Assembly (NCBI GenBank): GCA_905221295.1
Contig: CAJNCP010000001.1
Span: 310,001-374,000 of the forward strand
Reading direction: 5' to 3'
DNA: 64,000 nucleotides
From: a bacterium
GTDB lineage: Bacteria; Bacillota; Bacilli; Lactobacillales; Streptococcaceae
The position numbers and the translations under genes were made by a program. Of this stretch, positions 29,019 to 39,265 are shown piece after piece. The notes under the pieces were generated by a model that ran no database searches, was not told the DNA's origin, and saw nothing but the letters and a program-made list of their open reading frames with translations. How positions within the stretch are numbered: the stretch's first letter is position 1; the number at the start of each line of letters is the position of its first letter.

Positions 29019-29473
29019 TACTTCAAGTCATAAAGCCAGTCGTCACCGTCTTTGTAGTAAAAGAATTCACTGAGATTCTCTTCTAAAAAAACACGAAGCA
29101 TATCAGACATATCATCAGTAGCAAGTTTTAGATGAGACAGATTGTCAAAATCTTCCCACCAAACTTTCCCTTCGTCTGAAGACTGGAGTTCACCTGAAAA
29201 GTGTTCTGTTTTGTAAAAGAGGACTACATAACGATAATCCTTGTCATCGTACCAGTTTTTGATACCACAGAGTTGGGGTTTGGAAATGGTCAGACCAGTT
29301 TCTTCTTTCACTTCACGAATGACAGCATCGACAAAGGATTCGCCACGTTCAACATGACCACCAGGAAAAGTAATGCCAGGCCAGTCGGGGTTAACACGAT
29401 CTTGAACCAGAACCTTGTCTCCGTTTTGAATCATACACATATTGACAAATTCGACTGTTTCTCTTCTGTTCAT
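29018..29473 (-). CDS. Nudix hydrolase (MutT/8-oxo-dGTPase-like)
   Basis: 151 residues with a complete Nudix box (GGHVERGES through REVKEETGL). Family members sanitise oxidised nucleotides or hydrolyse other nucleoside diphosphate derivatives; the substrate cannot be read from sequence. It lies 19 bp downstream of the flavoprotein gene on the same strand, probably one transcript. Confidence 0.88.
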   Translation of the reverse strand: MNRRETVEFVNMCMIQNGDKVLVQDRVNPDWPGITFPGGHVERGESFVDAVIREVKEETGLTISKPQLCGIKNWYDDKDYRYVVLFYKTEHFSGELQSSDEGKVWWEDFDNLSHLKLATDDMSDMLRVFLEENLSEFFYYKDGDDWLYDLK

Positions 29474-29492
29474 TCTTCACAACCTTTGATCT

Positions 29493-30725
<1,233 letters not shown>

Positions 30726-31571
30726 TTAGTTAATTTCATATCCCATCAACAAACCGCCATCTTCTGCATAGAAACTGCAGAGACCAGACGTTGGGATGAT
30801 TTTGATATCCGCTTGTGGGAAAGTTTCCAGCAAGCGTTCTGACAATTGCTGACAGAATTTTTCATTGCTGCGATGAGCCATGACGATACGGCCACCAGCG
30901 TAGCCAGCCTTGATGAGTTCTTCATAGGCTGCTTGAAGGGATTTTTTTGGTCCACGCGCTTTCTGGAGCAGTTCTAAGGTTCCAGTTTCACTTGCTTCCC
31001 CAATCATACGGATGTTGAGAAGGCCAACGACTGTACCGATAAGCTTACTCAAACGGCCATTTTTTACCAAGTTATCAACCTTAGCGAGTACAAAAAGCAA
31101 CTTGGTTTTTTCTCGGTAGGCAGTAATAGCTTCAACAATTTCCTCATGAGAAAGTCCTTGGTCAATCAAGTCATTGATTTTTTCGACAATCAAGTCAACC
31201 TCCCCACCTGCAGATAAACTATCAATTACATGAATCTGAGTGTCAGGGTGTTCTTCGAGGTAGATGTTTTTAGCGAGCTGTGCACTGTTATGGCTACCAG
31301 AAAGAGTACCAGTGATGGTAACGACAAAGATATGCTTAGCACCTTCAAATGCACGCAAGTAATCATCAGGGCTAGGGCAAGCTGATTTTGAAGCCTCAGA
31401 AGTCGCATACATGGTTTCCATCATGTGGTCAATGTCGAGATTGGCATCATCGATAAAGACCTGATCAGCTACTTGAATGGTTAAAGGAACACTCACAAAT
31501 TCAGTATCGATAGCAAGAGTAGGCAGTTGACGATAATCACAACCAGAGTCAGCTACAATCTTCCAAGTCAT
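30726..31571 (-). CDS. DegV family fatty-acid-binding protein (second copy)
   Basis: 281 residues: ADSGCDYR start, ASKSACPSPDDY motif near residue 60, and the C-terminal region typical of DegV. A likely FakB-type lipid carrier, distinct from the copy at 5790-6638. GGAGAA precedes the ATG. Divergent from the TetR gene, with a dyad in between. Confidence 0.9.
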   Translation of the reverse strand: MTWKIVADSGCDYRQLPTLAIDTEFVSVPLTIQVADQVFIDDANLDIDHMMETMYATSEASKSACPSPDDYLRAFEGAKHIFVVTITGTLSGSHNSAQLAKNIYLEEHPDTQIHVIDSLSAGGEVDLIVEKINDLIDQGLSHEEIVEAITAYREKTKLLFVLAKVDNLVKNGRLSKLIGTVVGLLNIRMIGEASETGTLELLQKARGPKKSLQAAYEELIKAGYAGGRIVMAHRSNEKFCQQLSERLLETFPQADIKIIPTSGLCSFYAEDGGLLMGYEIN

Positions 31572-31585
31572 AGAAATTCTCCATC

Positions 31586-31608
31586 TTTGTCACTTATACA
31601 TTGACAAA
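31586..31608. promoter_or_regulatory. Candidate operator between degV and tetR
   Basis: TTTGTCA (31586-31592) and TGACAAA (31602-31608) are perfect inverted arms 9 bp apart, in the 5' leader of degV and upstream of the TetR gene. A further TTGTCAC half site lies near 31672. Confidence 0.5.
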
Positions 31609-31695
31609 GGTTCTGTCTTTTTTTACAATTATATCATGAAAGCCCTTGAAACAAAAGTACCACCTCTCTGTTGTCACAAGTAGAAAGAAATTGTT

Positions 31696-32253
31696 ATGCC
31701 TGAACGTAAAATATCTGAAAAATCTCTTGAAAATCTCAGAAAATCAAATCAAGAATCCAATTTTTTAACTAGAGAAGCAATCGAGACGGCTCTTTTGCAG
31801 CTTCTAGAGAAAAAAGACTTGGCTAAGATCAGCATTTCGGAGCTGGTCAAACGGGCGGGCGTCTCTCGTGCCGCCTTCTATCGAAACTATGACTCCAAAG
31901 AAGAGATTTTGGAAAGTGTTTTTAAACGCAGTGTCCATAACATTATGGAACAGTTGAGCCATTACGATGTTAAAACAGACCTTTATCTAGTCTGGGTACA
32001 CCTTTTCCGCGCAGCCAAGAAAGAAGCCAAGGTTATTCAACTTGCTCTGGACTACCATTTGGAAAAGATTTTTGTACAAGCCATGCAGGAATTTCTGGAA
32101 AAATACCACGGAAAATCAAAAGGTGTCAGCAGCTACCTTCATTCGTTTTGGAGTTCTGCCATCGTATCGGTTCTGCTCAAATGGATCAAGGATGGAATGA
32201 AGGTTCCAGCTGAAAAGATTGCAGATTTACGCTTGCCATTTTTCAAAAAATAG
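31696..32253 (+). CDS. TetR/AcrR-family transcriptional regulator
   Basis: 185 residues with an N-terminal helix-turn-helix (KISISELVKRAGVSRAAFYR, residues ~40-60) and a helical ligand domain. Its divergent neighbour degV, with a dyad between, is the most likely target. A short intergenic gap of 18 bp leads to comEB, so read-through is possible. Confidence 0.9.
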   Translation: MPERKISEKSLENLRKSNQESNFLTREAIETALLQLLEKKDLAKISISELVKRAGVSRAAFYRNYDSKEEILESVFKRSVHNIMEQLSHYDVKTDLYLVWVHLFRAAKKEAKVIQLALDYHLEKIFVQAMQEFLEKYHGKSKGVSSYLHSFWSSAIVSVLLKWIKDGMKVPAEKIADLRLPFFKK

Positions 32254-32271
32254 GGGATAAGGAGAAGACTT

Positions 32272-32739
32272 ATGACAGAAAAAAGACTGGCTTGGGATGA
32301 GTACTTTGCAGCCCAGGCTTTACTGATTGCCAATCGTTCGACCTGCAAACGTGCCAAGGTGGGAGCTGTCCTCGTTAAGGACAATAAAGTCATTTCAACA
32401 GGCTACAATGGTTCCGTATCAGGAACAGAACACTGTATTGACCACGAATGTCTGGTCATTGAAGGTCACTGTGTTCGAACCCTTCACGCCGAGGTTAATG
32501 CTATTCTCCAAGGGGCTGAGCGAGGGGTCCCCAGAGGATTTACAGCCTATGTGACCCATTTCCCTTGTCTGAACTGCACCAAACAACTGCTACAAGTTGG
32601 TTGCAAGCGCGTGGTTTATATCAACCAGTACCGAATGGATGACTATGCCCAGTACCTTTATCACGAAAAAGGCACTGAGTTGACCCATTTACCATTAGAG
32701 ACTGTTCAGACAGCTCTTCAAGAGGCAGATTTGATTTAA
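32272..32739 (+). CDS. comEB: ComEB/dCMP deaminase family protein
   Basis: A 155-residue zinc deaminase with HAEVNAI and PCLNCTKQLLQVGC zinc-binding motifs, and an additional CIDHECLV segment. It probably deaminates dCMP to dUMP for thymidylate synthesis. GGAGAAG precedes the ATG. Its neighbour upp is also in pyrimidine metabolism. Confidence 0.92.
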   Translation: MTEKRLAWDEYFAAQALLIANRSTCKRAKVGAVLVKDNKVISTGYNGSVSGTEHCIDHECLVIEGHCVRTLHAEVNAILQGAERGVPRGFTAYVTHFPCLNCTKQLLQVGCKRVVYINQYRMDDYAQYLYHEKGTELTHLPLETVQTALQEADLI

Positions 32740-32757
32740 AAATTAATAAAAATAAAT

Positions 32758-32786
32758 GGTTTAGAAAGCTTTTTAAACCGTTTTTT
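32758..32786 (+). terminator. Terminator of comEB overlapping the upp promoter
   Basis: GGTTTAGAAAGC/GCTTTTTAAACC near-perfect stem, then six T. The T-run runs directly into the upp -10. Confidence 0.75.
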
Positions 32787-32794
32787 GATATAAT
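32786..32794 (+). promoter_or_regulatory. Extended -10 promoter of upp
   Basis: TGA-TATAAT, 34 bp before the upp start. Confidence 0.65.
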
Positions 32795-32827
32795 AAGAAG
32801 AATAAATTGAAAGAAGGAACTCAGAAA

Positions 32828-33457
32828 ATGGGAAAAATTGAAGTCATTAATCATCCACTCATTCAACACAAATTGTCAATCTTGCGTCGTACAGACACTT
32901 CTACAAAAGCTTTTCGTGAGCTAGTAGATGAGATTGCAATGTTGATGGGATATGAAGTACTTCGTGATCTTCCACTTGAAGACGTTGAAATTGAAACACC
33001 TATCACAAAGACCGTTCAAAAACAATTGGCTGGTAAAAAATTGGCGATTGTCCCAATTTTGCGTGCAGGTATTGGAATGGTCGATGGACTATTGAGCTTG
33101 GTTCCAGCAGCAAAAGTTGGGCACATTGGTATGTACCGTGATGAAGAAACCCTTCAACCAGTTGAATACTTGGTGAAATTGCCTGAGGACATTGACCAAC
33201 GTCAAATCTTTGTAGTGGACCCAATGTTGGCAACAGGTGGTTCAGCTATCTTGGCTGTTGACTCTCTTAAAAAACGTGGGGCATCAAATATCAAGTTTGT
33301 CTGCCTTGTAGCTGCTCCAGAAGGAGTGAAAGCTCTTCAAGAAGCTCACCCAGATGTAGAAATCTTTACAGCAGCCTTGGATGAACGTTTGAACGAACAT
33401 GGCTATATTGTCCCTGGTCTCGGAGATGCTGGAGACCGCTTGTTCGGTACCAAATAA
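32828..33457 (+). CDS. upp: Uracil phosphoribosyltransferase
   Basis: Converts uracil and PRPP to UMP. The 209-residue enzyme shows the PRPP loop [11 protein letters not shown] and the uracil-binding C-terminus [15 protein letters not shown] 32828 (MGKIEV) with AAGGA is the usual start; the frame extends upstream without a better signal. Confidence 0.96.
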   Translation: MGKIEVINHPLIQHKLSILRRTDTSTKAFRELVDEIAMLMGYEVLRDLPLEDVEIETPITKTVQKQLAGKKLAIVPILRAGIGMVDGLLSLVPAAKVGHIGMYRDEETLQPVEYLVKLPEDIDQRQIFVVDPMLATGGSAILAVDSLKKRGASNIKFVCLVAAPEGVKALQEAHPDVEIFTAALDERLNEHGYIVPGLGDAGDRLFGTK

Positions 33458-33473
33458 GACTCTGATAGAGTTT

Positions 33474-33525
33474 CGAAGATGAAATTAGAGGATGTCTCTA
33501 ACTTCGTGAGGAGGTTGAATTTTTG
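33474..33525 (+). terminator. Possible weak terminator after upp
   Basis: Nested stem CGAAG/CTTCG around TTAGAG-GATGT-CTCTAA, with only an interrupted T tract at 33515-33523. Confidence 0.35.
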
Positions 33526-33551
33526 GTTCTGTCGATAGTATAGAACAAAAA

Positions 33552-33568
33552 TTTGACCTTTTTTGACT
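33552..33568 (+). promoter_or_regulatory. CtsR operator of clpP
   Basis: TTTGACCTTTTTTGACT is an exact CtsR heptad repeat (RGTCAAANANRGTCAAA on the other strand). It contains the -35 (TTGACC, 33553-33558), 17 bp from TATAAT (33576-33581), so CtsR should repress clpP until heat shock. Confidence 0.92.
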
Positions 33569-33635
33569 AAGATATTATAATAGTTATAACTTCAGTCATG
33601 TGACTAACAAAAATAAAAGTTAAAAGGAGAAATGA

Positions 33636-34226
33636 ATGATTCCTGTAGTTATTGAACAAACAAGTCGTGGAGAACGTTCATATGATATTTACTCCCGTCT
33701 TTTGAAAGACCGCATCATCATGCTAACAGGTCCAGTCGAAGACAATATGGCCAACTCCGTTATTGCCCAGTTGCTCTTCTTGGATGCTCAAGACAGTACA
33801 AAAGATATTTACCTTTATGTCAACACACCTGGAGGTTCTGTTTCAGCTGGTTTGGCAATCGTTGATACTATGAACTTTATCAAGGCTGATGTCCAAACCA
33901 TCGTGATGGGAATGGCTGCATCTATGGGGACTGTTATTGCATCAAGTGGCGCAAAAGGCAAACGCTTCATGCTTCCAAATGCAGAGTACATGATTCACCA
34001 ACCAATGGGTGGAACCGGTGGTGGTACCCAACAAACAGATATGGCAATCGCTGCAGAGCACTTGCTCAAAACTCGTAAGACTTTGGAGCAAATTCTAGCA
34101 GATAACTCTGGTAAATCAGTTGAGCAAATTCATGCAGATGCAGAACGTGATTACTGGATGAGTGCCCAAGAAACGCTCGAATATGGCTTCATTGATGAAA
34201 TCATGGCTAACAATTCTTTGAGCTAA
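33636..34226 (+). CDS. clpP: ClpP, proteolytic subunit of Clp protease
   Basis: A 196-residue serine peptidase forming tetradecameric chambers. Ser96 is in MAASMGT and His121 in MIHQP. It partners with Clp ATPases, including ClpE encoded at 54695-56956 under the same CtsR control. AAAGGAG precedes the ATG. Confidence 0.97.
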   Translation: MIPVVIEQTSRGERSYDIYSRLLKDRIIMLTGPVEDNMANSVIAQLLFLDAQDSTKDIYLYVNTPGGSVSAGLAIVDTMNFIKADVQTIVMGMAASMGTVIASSGAKGKRFMLPNAEYMIHQPMGGTGGGTQQTDMAIAAEHLLKTRKTLEQILADNSGKSVEQIHADAERDYWMSAQETLEYGFIDEIMANNSLS

Positions 34227-34237
34227 GCAACCTAGAA

Positions 34238-34266
34238 AGCAAACTCGACGGAGTTTGCTTTTTTTG
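34238..34266 (+). terminator. Terminator of clpP
   Basis: AAGCAAACTC-GACG-GAGTTTGCTT stem and T-run, followed directly by TGA-TATAAT for ylbG. Confidence 0.85.
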
Positions 34267-34304
34267 ATATAATAGGAGAAGATTTCTTAGAAAGAGGATT
34301 CACC

Positions 34305-34574
34305 ATGTTTGAAAAGGTCAATCGTTCAGGATTAATCATCTATCTTTACTATAATCGAGATGCAAAAAAACTTCAGGAATACGGTGATATCTGTTACCAT
34401 TCCAAAAAACATCGTTACTTGCAGCTCTACGTTCCAACTGAGGAGCTAGATGACTTAGTTGAGAGATTAGGTAAGGAAAGATTTATCAAAAAAATAAGAC
34501 GTTGCCATATTCAAGAGCTAGAAACTCCCTTTGTTGGCAATCTCTATCGAAATGAAGAAAACGTTATCATTTAA
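34305..34574 (+). CDS. ylbG: YlbG (DUF2129) family protein
   Basis: 89-residue basic cytoplasmic protein of the conserved Firmicute YlbG family, function unknown. It has its own extended -10 (TATAAT at 34268-34273) and AAAGAGG before the ATG. Confidence 0.85.
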   Translation: MFEKVNRSGLIIYLYYNRDAKKLQEYGDICYHSKKHRYLQLYVPTEELDDLVERLGKERFIKKIRRCHIQELETPFVGNLYRNEENVII

Positions 34575-34591
34575 AAAAGTGAATAAAAAGG

Positions 34592-34620
34592 TTGACAATT
34601 TTCTGATAATTCGGTATATT
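34592..34620 (+). promoter_or_regulatory. livJ promoter with CodY box
   Basis: TTGACA (34592-34597), 17-bp spacer, TATATT (34615-34620). The spacer holds AATTTTCTGATAATT (34597-34611), one mismatch from the CodY consensus AATTTTCWGAAAATT. Repression by CodY when branched-chain amino acids are plentiful is expected. Confidence 0.82.
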
Positions 34621-34661
34621 CTTAACATACTATTTTTGAAACAACTATAAGGAGATTAAAA

Positions 34662-35822
34662 ATGAAGAAAAAATTTGCCCTATCTTTTGTGGCTCTTGCT
34701 AGCGTAGCTCTTCTCGCTGCCTGTGGAGAGGTCAAGTCAGGAGCGTCAAATACAACTGGTAACCCAGTAGACGAAAAGACTATCAAAATCGGTTTTAACT
34801 TTGAAGAAACAGGTGCTGTAGCTGCCTATGGTACTTCTGAACAAAAAGGTGCTCAACTTGCTGTTGATGAAATCAATGCTGCAGGTGGTATCGATGGAAA
34901 ACAAATCGAAGTTGTAGACAAAGACAACAAGTCAGAAACTGCCGAAGCAGCTTCTGTTACAACGAACCTTGTAACCCAATCAAAAGTTGCAGCTATCGTA
35001 GGACCTGCGACATCTGGTGCAACTGCTGCAGCTGTAGCCAACGCTACTCAAGCAGGAGTTCCATTGATTTCACCAAGTGCGACTCAAGATGGATTGACCA
35101 AAGGTCAAGAATATCTATTTATCGGAACTTTCCAAGATAGCTTCCAAGGGAAGATTATTTCAAACTATGTGACAAACAAATTGAACGCTAAGAAGGTTGT
35201 TCTTTATACGGACAATGCAAGTGACTATGCTAAAGGTATTGCTAAATCATTCCGCGAAGCCTACAAGGGTGAGATTGTAGCAGATGAAACTTTTGTAGCA
35301 GGTGATACTGACTTCCAAGCAGCCCTTACTAAAATGAAAGGGAAAGAGTTTGACGCTATCGTTGTTCCAGGTTACTACACAGAAGCAGGTAAAATCGTAA
35401 ACCAAGCGCGTGGTATGGGAATTGATAAACCTATCGTTGGTGGTGACGGCTTTAACGGTGAAGAATTTGTTCAACAAGCAACAGCTGAAAGAGCATCAAA
35501 CATTTACTTCATCTCAGGATTCTCAACTACAGTTGATGTTTCTGCTAAAGCTAAAGCTTTCCTTGAAGCTTACCGAGCAAAATACAATGAAGAACCTTCA
35601 ACATTCTCAGCTTTGGCCTATGACTCAGTTTACCTAGTAGCTAATGCTGCAAAAGGTGCTAAAAACTCAGGTGAAATCAAGGACAACCTTGCTAAAACTA
35701 AAGACTTTGATGGTGTGACTGGTCAAACGAGCTTTGATGCAGATCACAACACAGTGAAAACTGCTTACATGATGACCATGAATAATGGTAAAGTGGAAGC
35801 AGCAGAAGTTGTAAAACCATAA
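34662..35822 (+). CDS. livJ: Branched-chain amino acid-binding lipoprotein LivJ
   Basis: 386-residue type I periplasmic-binding-fold receptor anchored as a lipoprotein (signal peptide with LLAAC lipobox, Cys21). It captures Leu/Ile/Val for the LivHMGF transporter encoded next. AAGGAG precedes the ATG. Confidence 0.95.
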   Translation: MKKKFALSFVALASVALLAACGEVKSGASNTTGNPVDEKTIKIGFNFEETGAVAAYGTSEQKGAQLAVDEINAAGGIDGKQIEVVDKDNKSETAEAASVTTNLVTQSKVAAIVGPATSGATAAAVANATQAGVPLISPSATQDGLTKGQEYLFIGTFQDSFQGKIISNYVTNKLNAKKVVLYTDNASDYAKGIAKSFREAYKGEIVADETFVAGDTDFQAALTKMKGKEFDAIVVPGYYTEAGKIVNQARGMGIDKPIVGGDGFNGEEFVQQATAERASNIYFISGFSTTVDVSAKAKAFLEAYRAKYNEEPSTFSALAYDSVYLVANAAKGAKNSGEIKDNLAKTKDFDGVTGQTSFDADHNTVKTAYMMTMNNGKVEAAEVVKP

Positions 35823-35844
35823 CATTAGAATAGTAGTTGAAATA

Positions 35845-35869
35845 GGGAATGAGCCTTTGACTCACTCCC
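35845..35869 (+). other. Intercistronic hairpin between livJ and livH
   Basis: GGGAATGAG-CCTTTGA-CTCACTCCC stem with one mismatch and no T-run. It probably protects livJ mRNA or attenuates read-through, giving more receptor than transporter. A looser CodY-like AATTTTCTAAAAATA follows at 35904-35918. Confidence 0.5.
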
Positions 35870-35940
35870 TGTTTCGGTGTTTATGAACTTGTGAAAATTG
35901 AGAAATTTTCTAAAAATAACAATAGAAAAGAGTGAATGCT

Positions 35941-36810
35941 ATGCTCCAACAACTTGTGAATGGTTTAATTCTGGGTAGTGTTTATGCACTTTTGGCCCTG
36001 GGTTACACCATGGTTTATGGAATTATCAAACTCATCAACTTCGCCCACGGTGATATTTATATGATGGGAGCCTTTATTGGTTACTTTTTGATTAATTCTT
36101 TCCAAATGAATTTCTTTTTAGCTTTGATTATTTCAATGGTAGGAACCGCACTACTTGGTGTTGTGATTGAATTTCTTGCCTACCGTCCTTTGCGACACTC
36201 TACACGTATTGCTGTATTGATTACTGCCATCGGAGTGTCTTTCCTACTTGAATATGGAATGGTTTATTTAGTAGGCGCCAATACTCGTGCCTTCCCTCAA
36301 GCAATTGAAACAGTCCGCTTTGACTTGGGACCAATTAGCTTGACAAATGTTCAATTGATGATTTTAGCAGTTTCTGTACTCTTGATGGTTTTATTGCAAT
36401 TGATCGTCCAAAAAACAAAAATGGGAAAAGCCATGCGTGCGGTATCAGTTGATAGCGACGCAGCTCAATTGATGGGAATTAATGTAAATCGTACAATCAG
36501 CTTTACCTTTGCCTTGGGTTCAGCCCTTGCTGGAGCGGCAGGTGTCCTCATTGCCCTTTACTACAACTCTCTTGAACCGTTGATGGGTGTGACTCCAGGT
36601 CTGAAATCATTCGTTGCGGCCGTTCTTGGTGGTATCGGGATTATTCCTGGTGCAGCTCTAGGGGGATTTGTTATTGGTTTGTTGGAAACTTTTGCAACTG
36701 CCTTTGGTATGTCTGATTTCCGTGATGCCATTGTATATGGAATCTTGCTTTTGATTCTGATTGTTCGTCCTGCAGGTATCCTTGGCAAGAATGTGAAAGA
36801 GAAGGTGTAA
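35941..36810 (+). CDS. livH: Branched-chain amino acid permease LivH
   Basis: 289-residue membrane permease of the LivH family with about eight hydrophobic helices; the central VDSDAAQLMGINV is the EAA-like coupling region. I chose ATG 35941 over the in-frame GTG at 35932. Four bases separate it from livM. Confidence 0.94.
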   Translation: MLQQLVNGLILGSVYALLALGYTMVYGIIKLINFAHGDIYMMGAFIGYFLINSFQMNFFLALIISMVGTALLGVVIEFLAYRPLRHSTRIAVLITAIGVSFLLEYGMVYLVGANTRAFPQAIETVRFDLGPISLTNVQLMILAVSVLLMVLLQLIVQKTKMGKAMRAVSVDSDAAQLMGINVNRTISFTFALGSALAGAAGVLIALYYNSLEPLMGVTPGLKSFVAAVLGGIGIIPGAALGGFVIGLLETFATAFGMSDFRDAIVYGILLLILIVRPAGILGKNVKEKV

Positions 36811-36813
36811 ACA

Positions 36814-37770
36814 ATGAAGACAAATCTTAAAGTAAATATTCTCTGGTTATTCCTTCTGTTAGCAGGTTATGGGCTGATCAGTGTACTGGTTTCTGCCGGT
36901 GTTCTCAATCTATTCCATGTCCAAATTTTAGAACAAATTGGGATTAATATCATCCTTGCAGTAGGTTTGAACTTAATTGTCGGTTTTTCAGGACAATTCT
37001 CACTCGGTCATGCAGGTTTTATGGCGATTGGGGCTTATGCTGCGGCGATTATTGGCTCAAAATCACCAACCTATGGTGCCTTCTTTGGAGCAATGGTCTT
37101 GGGTGCCTTGATTTCTGGTGCAGTCGCTTTGCTCGTTGGAATCCCAACACTCCGTTTGAAGGGGGACTATCTGGCTGTTGCGACACTAGGTGTTTCGGAA
37201 ATCATCCGTATCTTTATCATTAATGGTGGAAGTTTGACCAACGGTGCTGCTGGTATCTTGGGTATTCCAAACTTTACCAACTGGCAGATGGTTTATCTTT
37301 TTGTGGTGATTACAACTATTGCAACTCTCAACTTCTTACGTAGTCCAATTGGACGCTCTACTCTATCTGTTCGTGAGGATGAGATTGCTGCAGAGTCCGT
37401 TGGGGTAAACACTACAAAGATCAAGATTATCGCTTTTGTCTTTGGTGCCATTACAGCAAGTATTGCTGGTTCACTTCAGGCTGGTTTTATCGGATCTGTT
37501 GTGCCAAAAGATTACACCTTTATTAATTCCATCAACGTGTTGATTATCGTTGTATTTGGTGGACTTGGATCGATTACTGGTACCATCGTTTCAGCGATTG
37601 TTTTAGGAATTTTAAATATGCTCCTTCAGGATGTAGCAAGCGTACGTATGATCATCTACGCTTTGGCTCTTGTATTGGTCATGATTTTCAGACCAGGTGG
37701 ACTTCTTGGGACATGGGAATTGAGTCTATCACGTTTCTTTAAAAAATCGAAGAAGGAGGGACAAAACTAA
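36814..37770 (+). CDS. livM: Branched-chain amino acid permease LivM
   Basis: 318-residue second permease subunit with GLNLIVGFSGQFSLGHAGF, a family hallmark, and the coupling segment VREDEIAAESVGV. Its stop overlaps the livG start. Confidence 0.94.
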   Translation: MKTNLKVNILWLFLLLAGYGLISVLVSAGVLNLFHVQILEQIGINIILAVGLNLIVGFSGQFSLGHAGFMAIGAYAAAIIGSKSPTYGAFFGAMVLGALISGAVALLVGIPTLRLKGDYLAVATLGVSEIIRIFIINGGSLTNGAAGILGIPNFTNWQMVYLFVVITTIATLNFLRSPIGRSTLSVREDEIAAESVGVNTTKIKIIAFVFGAITASIAGSLQAGFIGSVVPKDYTFINSINVLIIVVFGGLGSITGTIVSAIVLGILNMLLQDVASVRMIIYALALVLVMIFRPGGLLGTWELSLSRFFKKSKKEGQN

Positions 37771-38534
37771 TGGCATTACTTGAAGTTAAACAGTTAACCA
37801 AACATTTTGGCGGTCTAACAGCTGTTGGAGATGTCACTCTTGAATTGAACGAGGGAGAATTGGTTGGTCTGATTGGACCAAACGGGGCTGGTAAAACAAC
37901 CCTTTTCAATCTCTTGACCGGCGTTTATGAACCAAGCGAAGGTACTGTGACACTAGATGGACATCTCCTAAATGGGAAAACTCCCTATAAGATTGCCTCA
38001 CTTGGTCTCAGTCGTACTTTCCAAAATATTCGTTTGTTCAAGGATCTGACAGTTTTAGACAATGTTCTCATCGCTTTTGGAAATCATCATAAACAACATG
38101 TCCTCGCGAGCTTTCTACGCTTGCCTTCTTTCTATAAGAATGAGGAAGAATTAAAAAGTAAAGCGTTGGACTTGCTGAAAATCTTTGATTTGGATGGCGA
38201 TGCAGATACACTTGCTAAAAATCTGGCCTATGGTCAACAACGTCGATTAGAAATCGTTCGTGCTCTAGCAACAGAACCTAAGATCCTCTTTTTGGATGAA
38301 CCTGCAGCTGGGATGAATCCACAAGAAACAGCTGAATTGACAGAATTGATCCGCCGTATCAAAGATGAATTTAAAATTACCATCATGCTCATCGAACACG
38401 ACATGAACTTGGTTATGGAAGTCACTGAGCGTATCTATGTTCTTGAATATGGTCGTTTGATTGCTCATGGTACTCCGGATGAGATCAAGAACAACAAACG
38501 CGTTATCGAAGCTTATCTAGGAGGTGAAGCCTAA
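37770..38534 (+). CDS. livG: Branched-chain amino acid ABC ATPase LivG
   Basis: 254-residue ABC ATPase: Walker A GPNGAGKTT, signature LAYGQQRRLEI, Walker B LFLDEPAAGMNP, as in LivG. Overlaps livM by one base and livF by one base. Confidence 0.95.
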   Translation: MALLEVKQLTKHFGGLTAVGDVTLELNEGELVGLIGPNGAGKTTLFNLLTGVYEPSEGTVTLDGHLLNGKTPYKIASLGLSRTFQNIRLFKDLTVLDNVLIAFGNHHKQHVLASFLRLPSFYKNEEELKSKALDLLKIFDLDGDADTLAKNLAYGQQRRLEIVRALATEPKILFLDEPAAGMNPQETAELTELIRRIKDEFKITIMLIEHDMNLVMEVTERIYVLEYGRLIAHGTPDEIKNNKRVIEAYLGGEA

Positions 38535-39244
38535 TGTCTATGTTAAAAGTTGAAAACCTCTCTGTGCATTACGGTATGATCCAAGCAGTTCGTGATGTAA
38601 GTTTCGAGGTTAATGAAGGTGAAGTTGTTTCCTTGATTGGTGCCAATGGCGCTGGTAAAACAACCATTCTTCGCACCCTTTCAGGTTTGGTTCGTCCAAG
38701 TGCTGGTAAAATTCAGTTTTTAGGAAAAGAAATCCAAAAGTTGCCAGCGCAAAAAATCGTGGCAGGTGGCCTTTCACAAGTTCCTGAGGGACGCCATGTT
38801 TTTCCGGGTTTGAGTGTTATGGAAAACTTGGAAATGGGAGCCTTTTTAAAGAAAAATCGTGAAGAAAATCAAGCCAACTTGAAAAAAGTCTTTTCACGTT
38901 TCCCTCGTCTGGAAGAACGCAAAAATCAAGATGCGGCAACTCTTTCAGGTGGTGAACAGCAAATGCTGGCTATGGGACGCGCTCTCATGTCTACACCTAA
39001 GCTCCTTCTCTTGGATGAGCCGTCAATGGGACTTGCCCCGATCTTTATCCAAGAAATTTTTGATATTATTCAAGATATTCAGAAGCAAGGAACAACGGTT
39101 CTCCTAATTGAACAGAACGCTAACAAGGCCCTTGCTATCTCTGATCGTGGTTATGTACTTGAAACAGGAAAGATTGTCCTATCAGGAACAGGAAAAGAAC
39201 TCGCAGCATCAGATGAAGTCAGAAAAGCATACCTAGGTGGCTAA
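38534..39244 (+). CDS. livF: Branched-chain amino acid ABC ATPase LivF
   Basis: 236-residue ABC ATPase: GANGAGKTT, LSGGEQQML, LLLDEPSMGLAP. Last gene of livJHMGF, followed immediately by a strong terminator. Confidence 0.95.
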   Translation: MSMLKVENLSVHYGMIQAVRDVSFEVNEGEVVSLIGANGAGKTTILRTLSGLVRPSAGKIQFLGKEIQKLPAQKIVAGGLSQVPEGRHVFPGLSVMENLEMGAFLKKNREENQANLKKVFSRFPRLEERKNQDAATLSGGEQQMLAMGRALMSTPKLLLLDEPSMGLAPIFIQEIFDIIQDIQKQGTTVLLIEQNANKALAISDRGYVLETGKIVLSGTGKELAASDEVRKAYLGG

Positions 39245-39265
39245 AAAGGTCCGGGGGACCTTTTT
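39243..39265 (+). terminator. Terminator of liv operon
   Basis: AAAAAGGTCC-GGG-GGACCTTTTT stem at the livF stop. Confidence 0.88.
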
